DNA from: Qipengyuania psychrotolerans
GTDB lineage: Bacteria > Pseudomonadota > Alphaproteobacteria > Sphingomonadales > Sphingomonadaceae
Length of the DNA: 64,000 nt
Direction: 5' to 3'
NCBI RefSeq assembly: GCF_019711355.1
Contig: NZ_CP081297.1
Span: 62,001 to 126,000 of the forward strand
The notes beneath the pieces were generated by a model. That model searched no databases. It was not told the DNA's origin and saw only the letters and a list, made by a program, of their open reading frames with translations. Position numbers and translations under genes: made by a program. Position 1 is the first letter of the stretch. Each line of letters starts with the position of its first letter. This document shows positions 6,166 to 14,722 of this stretch, piece after piece.

Positions 6166-7626
6166 ATGCGCTTCATCCTTGCAACTCTCATCCTCATCGG
6201 TCTCGCCGCATGCGAGAACGTGGGCGATGATGGGATTGTCGATGTCGTATATATCGGCCAGTCGGAAGACGTCTTCGAACAGGGCTTGCGCATTGGCCCG
6301 GCGGCGCAGCTTGTCCGCGCATCGACACAGCAGGGCCTTGTCCGGCTGAATGCGCCAGGTGAGGTTGTTCCGGGCCTTGCCGAACGCTGGATCGTTACCG
6401 ACGACGGCGAAAGCTACATTTTCCGGATTTCCGAATTCGACCTTCCAGGTGGCAAGCGTCTGACCGCCGAAGTGGTTCGCGCTTCACTGGTGCGCAGTAT
6501 CGCGCGGCTCGATGGCACCAGCCTTGGCCTCGACCTGGCCAAGGTCGCTGAAGTGCGCGCCATGACCGGCCGCGTGGTCGAAATCCGTTTGAAAAGCCCG
6601 ATGCCGGGATTCCTGCAACTTCTCGCTCAGCCCGAGCTGGGAATAGCGCCGGATGTTGCCCGTACCGGACCGCTTTCGTCCTCGCGTTCGGAAAATGTAC
6701 TGATGCTGGAGGCCATGCCGCCCGAGCTTCGCGGCGGGCCCGTCCAGCCCGACTGGGGCGAGGGGCTGCGCACGGTTCGCTTCCAGTCGCTTGATGCGGA
6801 AACGGCGGCAAGAGGGTTCGACCAGGGCCACTTTGACCTGATGCTCGGCGGGCGCGTGCAGGATCTGCCGCGTGCATCGACGAATACTTTTTCGCGGGCC
6901 ACGGTGCGGCTCGATTCGGCCATTGGATTGTTCGGTCTCGATGTAGTCGGGAGAAGCGGGTTTCTCGCATCCGCCGACAATCGCGAAGCCATCGCACTCG
7001 CAATCGACCGCGATGCCATTGCCGGCGCTCTGGGGATCGGCGGCTGGGCGGTAACAGCGAGCATAGTTCCCGAGGGATTGCCGGGCGTGGGCGCCGATGA
7101 AACCGAGCGTTGGCCGGGTTTATCACTCGAAGAGCGCCGGGCCCGCGCTTCGCAGCGCGTTTCAGCGTGGCGGTCCGGCGGCGGGATCGGTCCGGCCATC
7201 TCCATCGCGCTGCCAGAAGGTCCAGGCTCTGACATCCTGTTCGACCGTCTTGCAGCGGACCTTTCGGCTGTAGGTATTACTGCTGAACGTGCAGACAAGC
7301 GCGCAGGTGCCGATCTCGTTCTGCGCGACCGGGTGGCGCGTTTCTCCGGCGCACGCTGGTTTCTAAACCAGTTCAACTGCAGGGTTGCTCCGCGCGTTTG
7401 TTCACAAGATGCCGATTTCCTCGTCTCGCTGGCCGTCGATGCAGCAAATCCCGCTGAGGAGGCGTCCTATCTCGCAGAAGCCGAGCAAACCCTGACTGCG
7501 ACAAATTATTTCATTCCGCTTGGTTCACCCATTCGCTGGGCCCAGGTGACGTCCGATGCACAGGGCTTTGCAGAGAACCCTTGGGCATTCCATCCCTTGT
7601 TCCCGCTCACCCGTGCGCCCATCTAA
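6166..7626 (+). CDS. ABC-transporter family solute-binding lipoprotein (SBP_bac_5)
   Basis: A 486-residue lipoprotein with a short signal peptide and lipobox LIGLAAC (Cys16). The rest resembles family 5 extracellular solute-binding proteins (oligopeptide/dipeptide type): QGLVRLNAPGEVVPGLAERW, then GGKRLTAEVV, NREAIALAIDRDAIAGAL in the middle and NYFIPLGSPIRWAQV near the end. Family 5 proteins deliver peptides or nickel to an ABC permease, but no permease or ATPase gene is adjacent, so it may have a non-transport role or work with distant subunits. The DUF4112 gene follows after only 5 bases and may be co-transcribed. Confidence 0.78.
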   Translation: MRFILATLILIGLAACENVGDDGIVDVVYIGQSEDVFEQGLRIGPAAQLVRASTQQGLVRLNAPGEVVPGLAERWIVTDDGESYIFRISEFDLPGGKRLTAEVVRASLVRSIARLDGTSLGLDLAKVAEVRAMTGRVVEIRLKSPMPGFLQLLAQPELGIAPDVARTGPLSSSRSENVLMLEAMPPELRGGPVQPDWGEGLRTVRFQSLDAETAARGFDQGHFDLMLGGRVQDLPRASTNTFSRATVRLDSAIGLFGLDVVGRSGFLASADNREAIALAIDRDAIAGALGIGGWAVTASIVPEGLPGVGADETERWPGLSLEERRARASQRVSAWRSGGGIGPAISIALPEGPGSDILFDRLAADLSAVGITAERADKRAGADLVLRDRVARFSGARWFLNQFNCRVAPRVCSQDADFLVSLAVDAANPAEEASYLAEAEQTLTATNYFIPLGSPIRWAQVTSDAQGFAENPWAFHPLFPLTRAPI

Positions 7627-7631
7627 GGGAC

Positions 7632-8102
7632 ATGGAAGACAACCGCCTGACCCCGATCGAGCCTTATTCACCCCGCGAAGAAAGCGGTAATCCTCGCGCG
7701 TCTGCGCAGGGTTTCGGGTTCGAAATCCCAACCGGCTCCGATCCTCATTCGATCCGGCGCCGGGTAGAAGCGCTGGAAATGGTGCTCGAGCGCAGCATGG
7801 TCCTGCCGGGGACGAATTACCGGATCGGTCTTGATACGATCGTGGGTCTGGTTCCTGTCGTCGGCGACATCATCACGGCGGCGATGGGCAGCTACATCGT
7901 GTGGGAAGCGCGCAACCTTGGCCTTCCAAAATGGAAGCTTTGGCACATGATGGGGCGGGTTGGCCTGGATACGGCAGTTGGCGCGGTACCGGTCGTTGGC
8001 GATGCCTTTGACCTTGTCTACCGCTCCAACACGAAGAACCTGAAGACCATCAAGAAGCATCTCGACAAGCATCACCCCGAGACGCGCGTCATCGACCAGT
8101 AG
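7632..8102 (+). CDS. DUF4112 membrane protein
   Basis: A 156-residue protein matching DUF4112. The hallmark is a duplicated segment: GLDTIVGLVPVVGDIITAA (about 74-92) and GLDTAVGAVPVVGDAFDLV (about 117-135), two short hydrophobic hairpins that probably enter the membrane. The N-terminal 45 residues are polar and the C-terminus is basic. Function unknown. ATG 7632 follows AAGGGA; the longer frame beginning at 7581 overlaps the upstream gene and adds nothing conserved. Confidence 0.8.
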   Translation: MEDNRLTPIEPYSPREESGNPRASAQGFGFEIPTGSDPHSIRRRVEALEMVLERSMVLPGTNYRIGLDTIVGLVPVVGDIITAAMGSYIVWEARNLGLPKWKLWHMMGRVGLDTAVGAVPVVGDAFDLVYRSNTKNLKTIKKHLDKHHPETRVIDQ

Positions 8103-8153
8103 TTTCACCTGCGGCCATTGCACGGCCCGCGCTTGCCCCATAAGGCTGCGCGC

Positions 8154-8945
8154 ATGACGCAGGACGTTACCTATTCCTCCTATCTCGATCTCGAGCGGAT
8201 ACTTGCCGCTCAGCATCCTTCATCGGACGCGCACGACGAGATGCTTTTCATCATCGTTCACCAGGCCAGCGAGCTGTGGCTCAAACTGTGCCTCCATGAA
8301 CTGTTCGCTGCCCGCGAGTGCATTGTTGATGACCGGCTGAGGCCCTCGTTCAAGATGCTCGCCCGTGTGGCTCGCGCACAGGGGCAGCTGATACAGAGCT
8401 GGGATGTGCTCAGCACCATGACCCCGCATGATTATTCGACCATTCGCCCGCACCTTGGCGGGTCGAGCGGGTTCCAGAGCGCGCAGTACCGGATGATGGA
8501 ATTCCTGCTCGGCGGCCGGAACCCCGACATGATCACGATGCACGAGGCGACACCTGATGTGGCCGCGGACCTGCGCGCCGAAATGGGCCGCAAGAGCATT
8601 TATGCCGAGGTTGTCGATCTGCTCTCGCGGCGCGGGTTCGACATTCCGCAAGACGTGCTTGGGCGCGATGTCGGTGCGGCTTGGGAGCATTCGGAAGCGG
8701 TCGAAGCCGCCTGGGCCGAGATCTACCGTAATCCCAAAGAGCATTGGGACCTTTATGAACTGGCCGAAAAGCTGGTCGATCTGGAATATCACTTCCAGCG
8801 CTGGCGGTTCGGCCATCTGAAAACGGTCGAACGCATCATCGGCTTCAAGCGAGGTACCGGCGGCACTCCCGGTGTCCCCTATCTGGCCGGAGTGCTGAAA
8901 AGCGCCTTCTTCCCCGAATTGCTAAGCGTCAGGACAGCCATATGA
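8154..8945 (+). CDS. kynA: Tryptophan 2,3-dioxygenase
   Basis: A heme enzyme that opens the indole ring of L-tryptophan to N-formylkynurenine, first step of the kynurenine pathway. The 263-residue protein carries FIIVHQASELW (32-42), STIRPHLGGSSGFQSAQYR (95-113) and RFGHLKTVERIIGFKRGTGG (218-237), with His221 as the expected axial heme ligand. Length fits bacterial enzymes. ATG 8154 is chosen because the preceding codons are unrelated. It overlaps kynB by ATGA and leads the operon kynA-kynB-kynU. Confidence 0.95.
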   Translation: MTQDVTYSSYLDLERILAAQHPSSDAHDEMLFIIVHQASELWLKLCLHELFAARECIVDDRLRPSFKMLARVARAQGQLIQSWDVLSTMTPHDYSTIRPHLGGSSGFQSAQYRMMEFLLGGRNPDMITMHEATPDVAADLRAEMGRKSIYAEVVDLLSRRGFDIPQDVLGRDVGAAWEHSEAVEAAWAEIYRNPKEHWDLYELAEKLVDLEYHFQRWRFGHLKTVERIIGFKRGTGGTPGVPYLAGVLKSAFFPELLSVRTAI

Positions 8946-9589
8946 GTTCGTGGCGCAGTTCGCGGCGGATCTGGGACATCAGCCAGACTTTGCGACCTGG
9001 CCTGCCGGTCTGGCCGGGTGATACCGACTTTGCGTTCGAACGGACGTGGAAGATGGAAGAGGGCTCGCCGGTCAATGTCGGCAAGATGACCATGACCACC
9101 CATTCGGGCACTCACGCCGATGCCCCGCTACATTATGCGGCAGACGGAATGGATGCAGCGGCGATGGAACTCGACGCCTTCATTGGCGAATGCCTGGTCG
9201 TGGATGCACGCAAGGTTTCCGGCGAGATAGACGTTGCGGATCTGCCCGATCTGGAAAGTGCCGACCGCGTGCTGTTTCGCACATGGGACGCGTTCCCGCA
9301 TGATGCGTGGCGCAGCGACTGGAAGCCCATTTCGGCAGAAGCGATCGAATGGCTGGCCCTGCAGGGCGTCAAGCTGGTCGGGACCGATGCGCCATCGGTG
9401 GACCCGCAGGAATCCAAGACGATGGCCGCCCATCATGCCGTCGCGAAGCACGACATGCGCATCCTCGAAGGCCTGGTGCTCGATGATGTCGAAGAAGGGC
9501 GGTACGAGTTGGTGGCCTTGCCGCTGAAAGTGGGCGGCGGCGATGCCGGACTGACCCGCGCAATCTTGCGAGAACTACGCGATGCTTGA
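8942..9589 (+). CDS. kynB: Kynurenine formamidase (arylformamidase)
   Basis: Hydrolyses N-formylkynurenine to kynurenine and formate, step two of the pathway. The 215-residue protein has the cyclase-like fold signature HSGTHADAP (54-62), which supplies metal ligands, preceded by PVWPGDTDF and followed by VLFRTWDAF and LVGTDAPSVDP. The ATG overlaps the kynA stop, and kynB overlaps kynU by 8 bases, so all three products are likely made in step. Confidence 0.95.
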   Translation: MSSWRSSRRIWDISQTLRPGLPVWPGDTDFAFERTWKMEEGSPVNVGKMTMTTHSGTHADAPLHYAADGMDAAAMELDAFIGECLVVDARKVSGEIDVADLPDLESADRVLFRTWDAFPHDAWRSDWKPISAEAIEWLALQGVKLVGTDAPSVDPQESKTMAAHHAVAKHDMRILEGLVLDDVEEGRYELVALPLKVGGGDAGLTRAILRELRDA

Positions 9590-10799
9590 ACGTGCGAAGA
9601 GCCTTGATGCTGCCGATCCGCTGGCCAAATTTCGCGAGCGCTTCGATGTGCCCGGCGGCGTCATCTACCTCGATGGGAACTCCCTCGGCTGCCTTCCGCG
9701 CGCCACGCCCGCGAGGTTGGAGCAGGTCGTGCGGGAGGAATGGGGTCGCGATCTCATTCGCAGCTGGAACAGCGCCGACTGGATCAATCTGCCGCAGCGT
9801 GTCGGAGCGAAGATTGCACCGCTGATCGGGGCGCAGCCGCATGAGGTCATCGCCTGCGACAGCGTATCGGTGAACCTTTACAAACTTATCTCGGCTGCGC
9901 TCCGCATGCGTCCGGGCCGCAAAGTCGTGCTGAGCGAAGCGGGCAATTTCCCGACCGACGTCTACATGATTGAAGGCCTTGAGCAGCAGGGGCTTGCGGA
10001 GCGCCGACTGTCGGACCGTGGCGACTTGCTGGAAGCGCTGGACGAAGATGTCGCGCTCCTGCTTCTCACGCACGCGCACTACAAGACCGGCGAAGTCTTC
10101 GATATGGAAGCGATCACCCGCGCTGCCCATGACAAGGGCGCACTCGTGTTGTGGGACCTGTCGCATTCGGGCGGCGCGTTGCCGGTCGATCTCAACGCCC
10201 GCAATGCCGATTTCGCAGTCGGCTGCGGCTACAAATACTTCAACGGCGGCCCCGGCGCGCCGGCCTATGCCTTCGTGGCCGAGAGGCACCATTCGGATGC
10301 GCAGCAACCGCTCAGCGGCTGGATGGGCCACGCCACACCCTTTGCATTCAGCGATGACTACACGCCCGCTCCGGGCGTTGACCGGTTGCTGTGCGGTACG
10401 CCGGGAATTCTGGGTCTGGCAGCGATGGAAGTCGGCGTAGACCTGATCGCCGAAATCGGGATCGAGCCGCTCCATTCAAAATCGCAAAAGCTCTCCGAAT
10501 TCTTCCGCCAATGCCTCTTGGAAAGCGGGCTGGACCTTGAATTGGTCAGTCCGATCGACCCGGCACAGCGCGGCAGCCAGCTGTCGTTCCGGCACGAGGA
10601 TGCCTATGCCATTTGCCAGGCGCTGATCGCGCGAGGGGTCATCGGCGACTTCCGCGATCCCGACATCCTGCGCTTCGGCTTCGCACCGGCATATTTGCGC
10701 TTCGAGGATATGGCCGAGGCCGCGCGGCATCTGGCGGAAGTGCTGGAGACCGAGGAATGGCAGCGTAAAGAATTCCGCGAGCGGGCAGCGGTGACCTAG
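9582..10799 (+). CDS. kynU: Kynureninase
   Basis: A PLP enzyme cleaving kynurenine to anthranilate and L-alanine, third step of the pathway. The 405-residue protein has YLDGNSLGCLPR near the N-terminus, NFPTDVYMIEGL, WDLSHSGGALPVDL with the PLP-contacting Asp, and CGYKYFNGGPGAP with the Schiff-base lysine near residue 218. The C-terminus has SQLSFRHEDAYAICQALIARG and the final FGFAPAYLRFEDM. No anthranilate-degrading genes follow, so the anthranilate may feed tryptophan or NAD-related metabolism elsewhere, or be excreted. Confidence 0.95.
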   Translation: MLERAKSLDAADPLAKFRERFDVPGGVIYLDGNSLGCLPRATPARLEQVVREEWGRDLIRSWNSADWINLPQRVGAKIAPLIGAQPHEVIACDSVSVNLYKLISAALRMRPGRKVVLSEAGNFPTDVYMIEGLEQQGLAERRLSDRGDLLEALDEDVALLLLTHAHYKTGEVFDMEAITRAAHDKGALVLWDLSHSGGALPVDLNARNADFAVGCGYKYFNGGPGAPAYAFVAERHHSDAQQPLSGWMGHATPFAFSDDYTPAPGVDRLLCGTPGILGLAAMEVGVDLIAEIGIEPLHSKSQKLSEFFRQCLLESGLDLELVSPIDPAQRGSQLSFRHEDAYAICQALIARGVIGDFRDPDILRFGFAPAYLRFEDMAEAARHLAEVLETEEWQRKEFRERAAVT

Positions 10800-10818
10800 G
10801 CCGGCAATCAGTACCGGG

Positions 10819-11094
10819 TCAGTCCGCCACCTTGCCGCTTTTGGCGCGATATTCCTCAATTGTCATCGCATCGGCATAACCCTCGTCCTCCGGAGCAACG
10901 CAGTTGCCGGTGACAACGACATTGCCGAACATGCCGCCCTGCGATTCCGCCGTGGGTTCGGCAATGCGCATATCGGGGCCTCTCGCCTCGCAAATATCTG
11001 CCAACTTGTTGGCTGCGCTATCAAAGCCCATCGAAACGCAGCCCGCCAAAGTTGCCGCCACCGGCAGGAGGCACAGGATAGTAAATCGCTTCAT
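10819..11094 (-). CDS. Small predicted lipoprotein
   Basis: A 91-residue protein with signal peptide and lipobox ATLAGC (Cys19), so probably membrane-anchored in the periplasm. The mature part has two more cysteines (CEARG and GNCVAP) that could form a disulfide. No family recognised. It converges on kynU, 19 bases away. Confidence 0.6.
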   Translation of the reverse strand: MKRFTILCLLPVAATLAGCVSMGFDSAANKLADICEARGPDMRIAEPTAESQGGMFGNVVVTGNCVAPEDEGYADAMTIEEYRAKSGKVAD

Positions 11095-11185
11095 GAATGA
11101 GGTGATCCTTGCGCCAGGATCGGCGCCAACTCTCTAATAATCCTGCCGATTTAACCGAACAAGAGAAAAATGTGCGGCAATCTCC

Positions 11186-11216
11186 GCGGGGGTGAACGAG
11201 TTTGTACGTCCCCCGC
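11186..11216. repeat. GC-rich inverted repeat in intergenic region
   Basis: GCGGGGG (11186-11192) can pair with CCCCCGC (11210-11216) across a 17-base loop. It lies in the 256-base region between the lipoprotein gene and the HNH gene. No T-run follows on either strand, so it is not a clear terminator. Nothing else in this region is recognisable. Confidence 0.3.
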
Positions 11217-11350
11217 AGCCGTTCCAGCGGCTAGTCTTCGCAATCGCCGTAATTATCGTCGTTGGGAGGCCATATGGCGCATGACCGGATCAATCTGCGC
11301 CTTGAGGCCCCGTAACATGAACCCGATCCGCGCCCGCGAAACGATAGGAA

Positions 11351-11959
11351 TCAGGCTTCCAGCTCGATGTCCCAATAGAGCCAGTCTCGCCACGTTTCGT
11401 GGAGGTAGTTGGGCGGGAACTGCTTGCCGTGTTGCTGCAATTGCCAATGCGTCGGGCGGATGGGGGTGCTGTAGAGCTGCATTCCAGCCTGCTTGGGCGT
11501 GCGCCCGCCCTTCTTCATGTTGCAGGGCGCACACGCCGTGGCGATATTTTCCCACGTCGTCTTTCCGCCCAAACGGCGCGGGACGACGTGATCAAACGTA
11601 AGATTGCTCATGTCGCCGCAGAACTGGCAGGAAAACCGGTCGCGCAGGAAAAGATTGAAACGGGTGAAGGCGGGAAATTCGCTCGGCCGCACATATTGCT
11701 TCAGCGCAATCACGCTGGGGATTTTCATGTCGAGATTGGGCGAATGGACCTCGCGGTCATAGGTCTCGATCACGTCCACCCGGTCAAGGAAGATCGCCTT
11801 GATCGCGGTCTGCCAGGGCCACAGGCTCAGCGGATAATAGGATAGCGGCGTGTAATCCGCGTTCAGCACAAGCGAAGGGCACGACTGCAGATTGCGCGTC
11901 GGATCTTCGTCGGCGCTGCGGAACCGCGCGGCGCGTTCGAGTAGCTCAGCCTTGAACAT
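11351..11959 (-). CDS. HNH endonuclease family protein
   Basis: A 202-residue HNH-type nuclease of the chromosomal family with conserved N-terminus SLVLNADYTPLSYYPLSLW. The metal site is near the middle: FCGDMSNLTFDHVVPRRLGG, then ENIATACAPCNMKKGGRTP, giving the C-x2-C pairs and the central DHV motif. The C-terminus HETWRDWLYWDIELEA is typical of the group. Such proteins are widespread single-copy genes in alphaproteobacteria; the substrate is unknown. ATG 11959 is preferred over extension to 12013 because similarity begins at FKAELLERAARF. Confidence 0.82.
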   Translation of the reverse strand: MFKAELLERAARFRSADEDPTRNLQSCPSLVLNADYTPLSYYPLSLWPWQTAIKAIFLDRVDVIETYDREVHSPNLDMKIPSVIALKQYVRPSEFPAFTRFNLFLRDRFSCQFCGDMSNLTFDHVVPRRLGGKTTWENIATACAPCNMKKGGRTPKQAGMQLYSTPIRPTHWQLQQHGKQFPPNYLHETWRDWLYWDIELEA

Positions 11960-11994
11960 CAGTCGTAGACACGTTTGCGCCCCTCCCCGATGGA

Positions 11995-12906
11995 ATGGAG
12001 AATGCACTTGCAAACAAATGGGTCAAGACTGTTACAGACACCCTATCCACAAGCTTATCCAGCGAGTCCTGTCACTTGATCGTCACCCGTTTCGCCCCGA
12101 GCCCCAATGGATCGCTGCATCTTGGCCATGCCTATTCGGCCATCACGGCGTATGATCTCGTGCAGGAAAGGGGTGGCCGGTTCCTGCTCAGGATCGAAGA
12201 TATCGACGGGGAACGGTCACGAGCCGAACTTGCAGACGAGTTTCGCGCCGACCTGGAATGGCTGGGCCTGGAGTGGGAAGAATTGCCCGCACAATCGACC
12301 CGGCTGGACCGGTATGAGGAGGTTGCGCGCTCCCTTATGTCCTGCGGACTGCTGTATCCTTGCACCTGTACCCGCGCAGACATTGTCGCTGCCAAGCCGC
12401 GCGTAGGGGCGGACGGCACGATTTATCCGGGGGCCTGCAAAGGCTGCGCGGTCGATCCTTCGAAACCCGCAGCCTTGAGGCTGGATGTAGACCGGGCCAT
12501 CGCGGAAGTCGGCGAGATCTTCTGGGAGGACGAACTGGCCGGGATGATCAAGGCCGACCCGCGCGAATTCGGCGATGTGGTGCTGGTGCGCAAGGATGCG
12601 CCAGCAAGCTACCACCTTGCCGCCACGCTCGACGATGCGGCTGACGGGATAACGCTGGTCACGCGCGGGCAGGACCTGTTCACGTCGACCCATGTGCACC
12701 GGGTGCTGCAAGCGCTGCTCGATTTACCGGTGCCCGAGTGGCACCACCACCCGCTACTGGTGGACGCTAGCGGACAGAAATTGGCCAAGCGGCGAGGATC
12801 GCCCAGCCTTGCCGACCGCAGGAAAGCGGGCGAAGATGGCCGGGAACTTGCAGATGCGCTGCGCGCTGAGAAGTTGCCGACTGGTATTACGATAGAGAGC
12901 ACCTAG
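11995..12906 (+). CDS. gluQ: Glutamyl-Q tRNA(Asp) synthetase
   Basis: A class I synthetase paralogue that activates glutamate without tRNA and attaches it to queuosine-34 of tRNA(Asp). The 303-residue protein has TRFAPSPNGSLHLGHAYSA (HIGH motif as HLGH), LLRIEDIDGER, a zinc site CTCTR with YPGACKGC, and KMSKS-like KLAKR at about 264. It lacks the anticodon-binding domain of GluRS, as expected. ATG 11995 gives an extra 27 residues; TTG 12076, directly before IVTRFAPSPNG, is an equally plausible start. Confidence 0.88.
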   Translation: MENALANKWVKTVTDTLSTSLSSESCHLIVTRFAPSPNGSLHLGHAYSAITAYDLVQERGGRFLLRIEDIDGERSRAELADEFRADLEWLGLEWEELPAQSTRLDRYEEVARSLMSCGLLYPCTCTRADIVAAKPRVGADGTIYPGACKGCAVDPSKPAALRLDVDRAIAEVGEIFWEDELAGMIKADPREFGDVVLVRKDAPASYHLAATLDDAADGITLVTRGQDLFTSTHVHRVLQALLDLPVPEWHHHPLLVDASGQKLAKRRGSPSLADRRKAGEDGRELADALRAEKLPTGITIEST

Positions 12907-12915
12907 ATAACAGCC

Positions 12916-13146
12916 ATGCAAACCTTCCTCATCATTGTCATCGTCGCCCTCATGGTCCTTGTCGTGATCTCTCTGATCCGCGGTATCGTCGCCTTCATGC
13001 AAAGCACGAAGATCGACCTTCAAAGCGGCGAGCAGGTCGACGCGACCGAGATGCAGTTGAAACAGAACAAAGCCATGTTTGCGCGCATCAAGTACCAGGC
13101 GCTGGCGGTTGTCGCGCTTGCCATCCTTATGGCCGTGGCGAACTGA
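12916..13146 (+). CDS. HIG1-domain twin transmembrane protein
   Basis: A 76-residue protein with two membrane helices (about 2-26 and 56-74) joined by a polar linker containing MQLKQNKAMFARIKYQ, typical of bacterial HIG1-domain proteins. Eukaryotic HIG1 proteins bind respiratory complexes III/IV, and some alphaproteobacterial members associate with cytochrome oxidase; whether this one does is not shown. It lies between gluQ (9 bases) and the adenosyltransferase (5 bases), probably in one operon. Confidence 0.75.
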   Translation: MQTFLIIVIVALMVLVVISLIRGIVAFMQSTKIDLQSGEQVDATEMQLKQNKAMFARIKYQALAVVALAILMAVAN

Positions 13147-13151
13147 CGCGG

Positions 13152-13730
13152 GTGGTCAAGCTCAACAAGATTTATACGCGCACGGGCGATGACGGGACGA
13201 CCGGCCTCGTCGACGGGTCTCGGCTGGCCAAACATGCGCCGCGCATGGAAGCGATTGGCGCGGTAGACGAAGCCAACAGCGCATTGGGGCTGGCAGCAGT
13301 AGCGCTGGAGGGCACGGATCACGCAGAGGCGCTGTTTCGCATCCAGAACGACATGTTCGACCTTGGCGCGGACCTCGCCACACCGGCTGATGAGGGTGAA
13401 GATTTTGCGCCTTCCGAAATGGTGTTGAGAGTGGTCGAGGCGCAGGTCGGCTGGCTTGAACAGGCCATCGATGCTGCGAACGAACGGCTTGAACCCCTGA
13501 CAAGTTTCGTGCTTCCCGGCGGCAGCGAGGCTGCAGCGCGCCTGCATGTCGCCAGGGCCTCTGCCCGGCGTGCTGAACGTTCCTGCGCCGCGCTTGCGGT
13601 AGTCGATCCGGTCAACCCGCAAGCTCTGGCCTATATCAACCGGCTATCCGATTACCTGTTCGTGCTGGCGCGCGTCGCCAATGCTGATGGGGCGGACGAC
13701 GTGAAATGGGTTCCCGGCGGAAACCGCTGA
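13152..13730 (+). CDS. PduO-type cob(I)alamin adenosyltransferase
   Basis: Transfers the adenosyl group of ATP to cob(I)alamin, making coenzyme B12. The 192-residue protein has the N-terminal ATP motif IYTRTGDDGTTGLVDGSR, AIGAVDEANSALG, IQNDMFDLGADLATP, FVLPGGSEAAARLHVARASARRAER and NRLSDYLFVLAR, all PduO/MMAB signatures. The start is GTG 13152. B12-dependent enzymes are not in this window. It follows the HIG1 gene by 5 bases. Confidence 0.92.
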   Translation: MVKLNKIYTRTGDDGTTGLVDGSRLAKHAPRMEAIGAVDEANSALGLAAVALEGTDHAEALFRIQNDMFDLGADLATPADEGEDFAPSEMVLRVVEAQVGWLEQAIDAANERLEPLTSFVLPGGSEAAARLHVARASARRAERSCAALAVVDPVNPQALAYINRLSDYLFVLARVANADGADDVKWVPGGNR

Positions 13731-13801
13731 TCCCCCGCTAGCCAGCGGCGCCCACACTCGCTAACGCAGCGCCTTTGCTGCATCTGCGAAGGGATTTTCA
13801 A

Positions 13802-14674
13802 TTGAGCAAGACGATCGCAATTATCGGTGCGGGCCAGATGGGCTCGGGCATAGCGCAGACCATCGCGCAGCACGGCATGCAGGTGCTGCTCGCCGATGTC
13901 AGCCTTGAAGTTGCCGAAACAGCGGTTGGAAAGATCGACAAGGCGCTCGGCAAGCTGGTCGGGCGCGGCAAGATCGAGATTGCCGACGCAGAAGCCACCG
14001 TTGGCCGCATCACGCCCGTCGGCGATTACGCGCGCATGGGCGAGGTCGAGATGATTATCGAGGCAGCGACCGAGAAAGAAGAAATCAAGCAGGCCATCTT
14101 CGAAAAGGCAGGCAAGATGCTGGGCCCCGATGCGATAATGGCATCGAACACCAGTTCGATCCCGATCACGCGCATGGCGAATTATTCACCCGATCCGGCG
14201 CGCTTCATTGGCCTGCACTTTTTCAATCCCGTCCCGGTCATGGGCCTGATCGAGGTCATTCCCGGCCTTGCCACCAGCGAGCAGACCACGGCGCGCACCC
14301 GCGCCTTTGCAGAAGCACTCGGCAAGGAAGTCGTGCTCAGCCAGGACGAGCCGGGTTTCGTCGTCAATCGCATCCTTTTGCCGATGATCAACGAAGCGAT
14401 CTTCGTGCTCGGCCAGTCGACCGCCGGTATCGAGGATATCGACAAGGGTTGCCGCCTTGGCCTCAACCATCCCATGGGTCCGCTGCAGCTGGCGGATTTC
14501 GTCGGTCTCGACACGTGTCTCGACATCCTGATGGTGCTGTATCGCACGACGCGGGACAGCAAGTATCGTCCTGCGCCCCTGCTGGTGAAATATGTCGAAG
14601 CTGGCTGGCTGGGACGAAAAACCGGCCGCGGCTTTTACGACTACACCGGGGACGAGCCTAAACCCACTCGTTAA
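13802..14674 (+). CDS. 3-hydroxybutyryl-CoA dehydrogenase
   Basis: NAD(P)-dependent oxidation/reduction at the 3-hydroxyacyl-CoA level. The 290-residue protein has the Rossmann motif IIGAGQMGSGIAQ at 7-19, ASNTSSIPIT, the catalytic His in GLHFFNPVPVM, EPGFVVNRILLPMINEA and the C-terminal GLNHPMGPLQLADFVGLD with GRKTGRGFYDY. I place the start at TTG 13802, with GAAGGGA about 9 bases upstream. It may feed acetoacetyl-CoA metabolism together with the SCOT genes at 40906-43203, though the loci are separate. Confidence 0.92.
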   Translation: MSKTIAIIGAGQMGSGIAQTIAQHGMQVLLADVSLEVAETAVGKIDKALGKLVGRGKIEIADAEATVGRITPVGDYARMGEVEMIIEAATEKEEIKQAIFEKAGKMLGPDAIMASNTSSIPITRMANYSPDPARFIGLHFFNPVPVMGLIEVIPGLATSEQTTARTRAFAEALGKEVVLSQDEPGFVVNRILLPMINEAIFVLGQSTAGIEDIDKGCRLGLNHPMGPLQLADFVGLDTCLDILMVLYRTTRDSKYRPAPLLVKYVEAGWLGRKTGRGFYDYTGDEPKPTR

Positions 14675-14722
14675 GGAACCCTCCGGCCTCGCGGTCCGTT
14701 GGTTGGGCAAAGGAGATTTTGC

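Noticed and set aside
11230..11320. Minus-strand short frame after the HNH stop reading CAIWPPNDDNYGDCED, with a possible TTG start
   Set aside because: It is in frame with the HNH gene beyond its TGA and looks protein-like, but it is only about 20 codons from the TTG and has no convincing ribosome binding site. It could be chance or a decayed extension.
11095..11350. Possible small RNA or tRNA in the 256-base intergenic region
   Set aside because: No cloverleaf, T-arm sequence or promoter was found, only one GC-rich inverted repeat.
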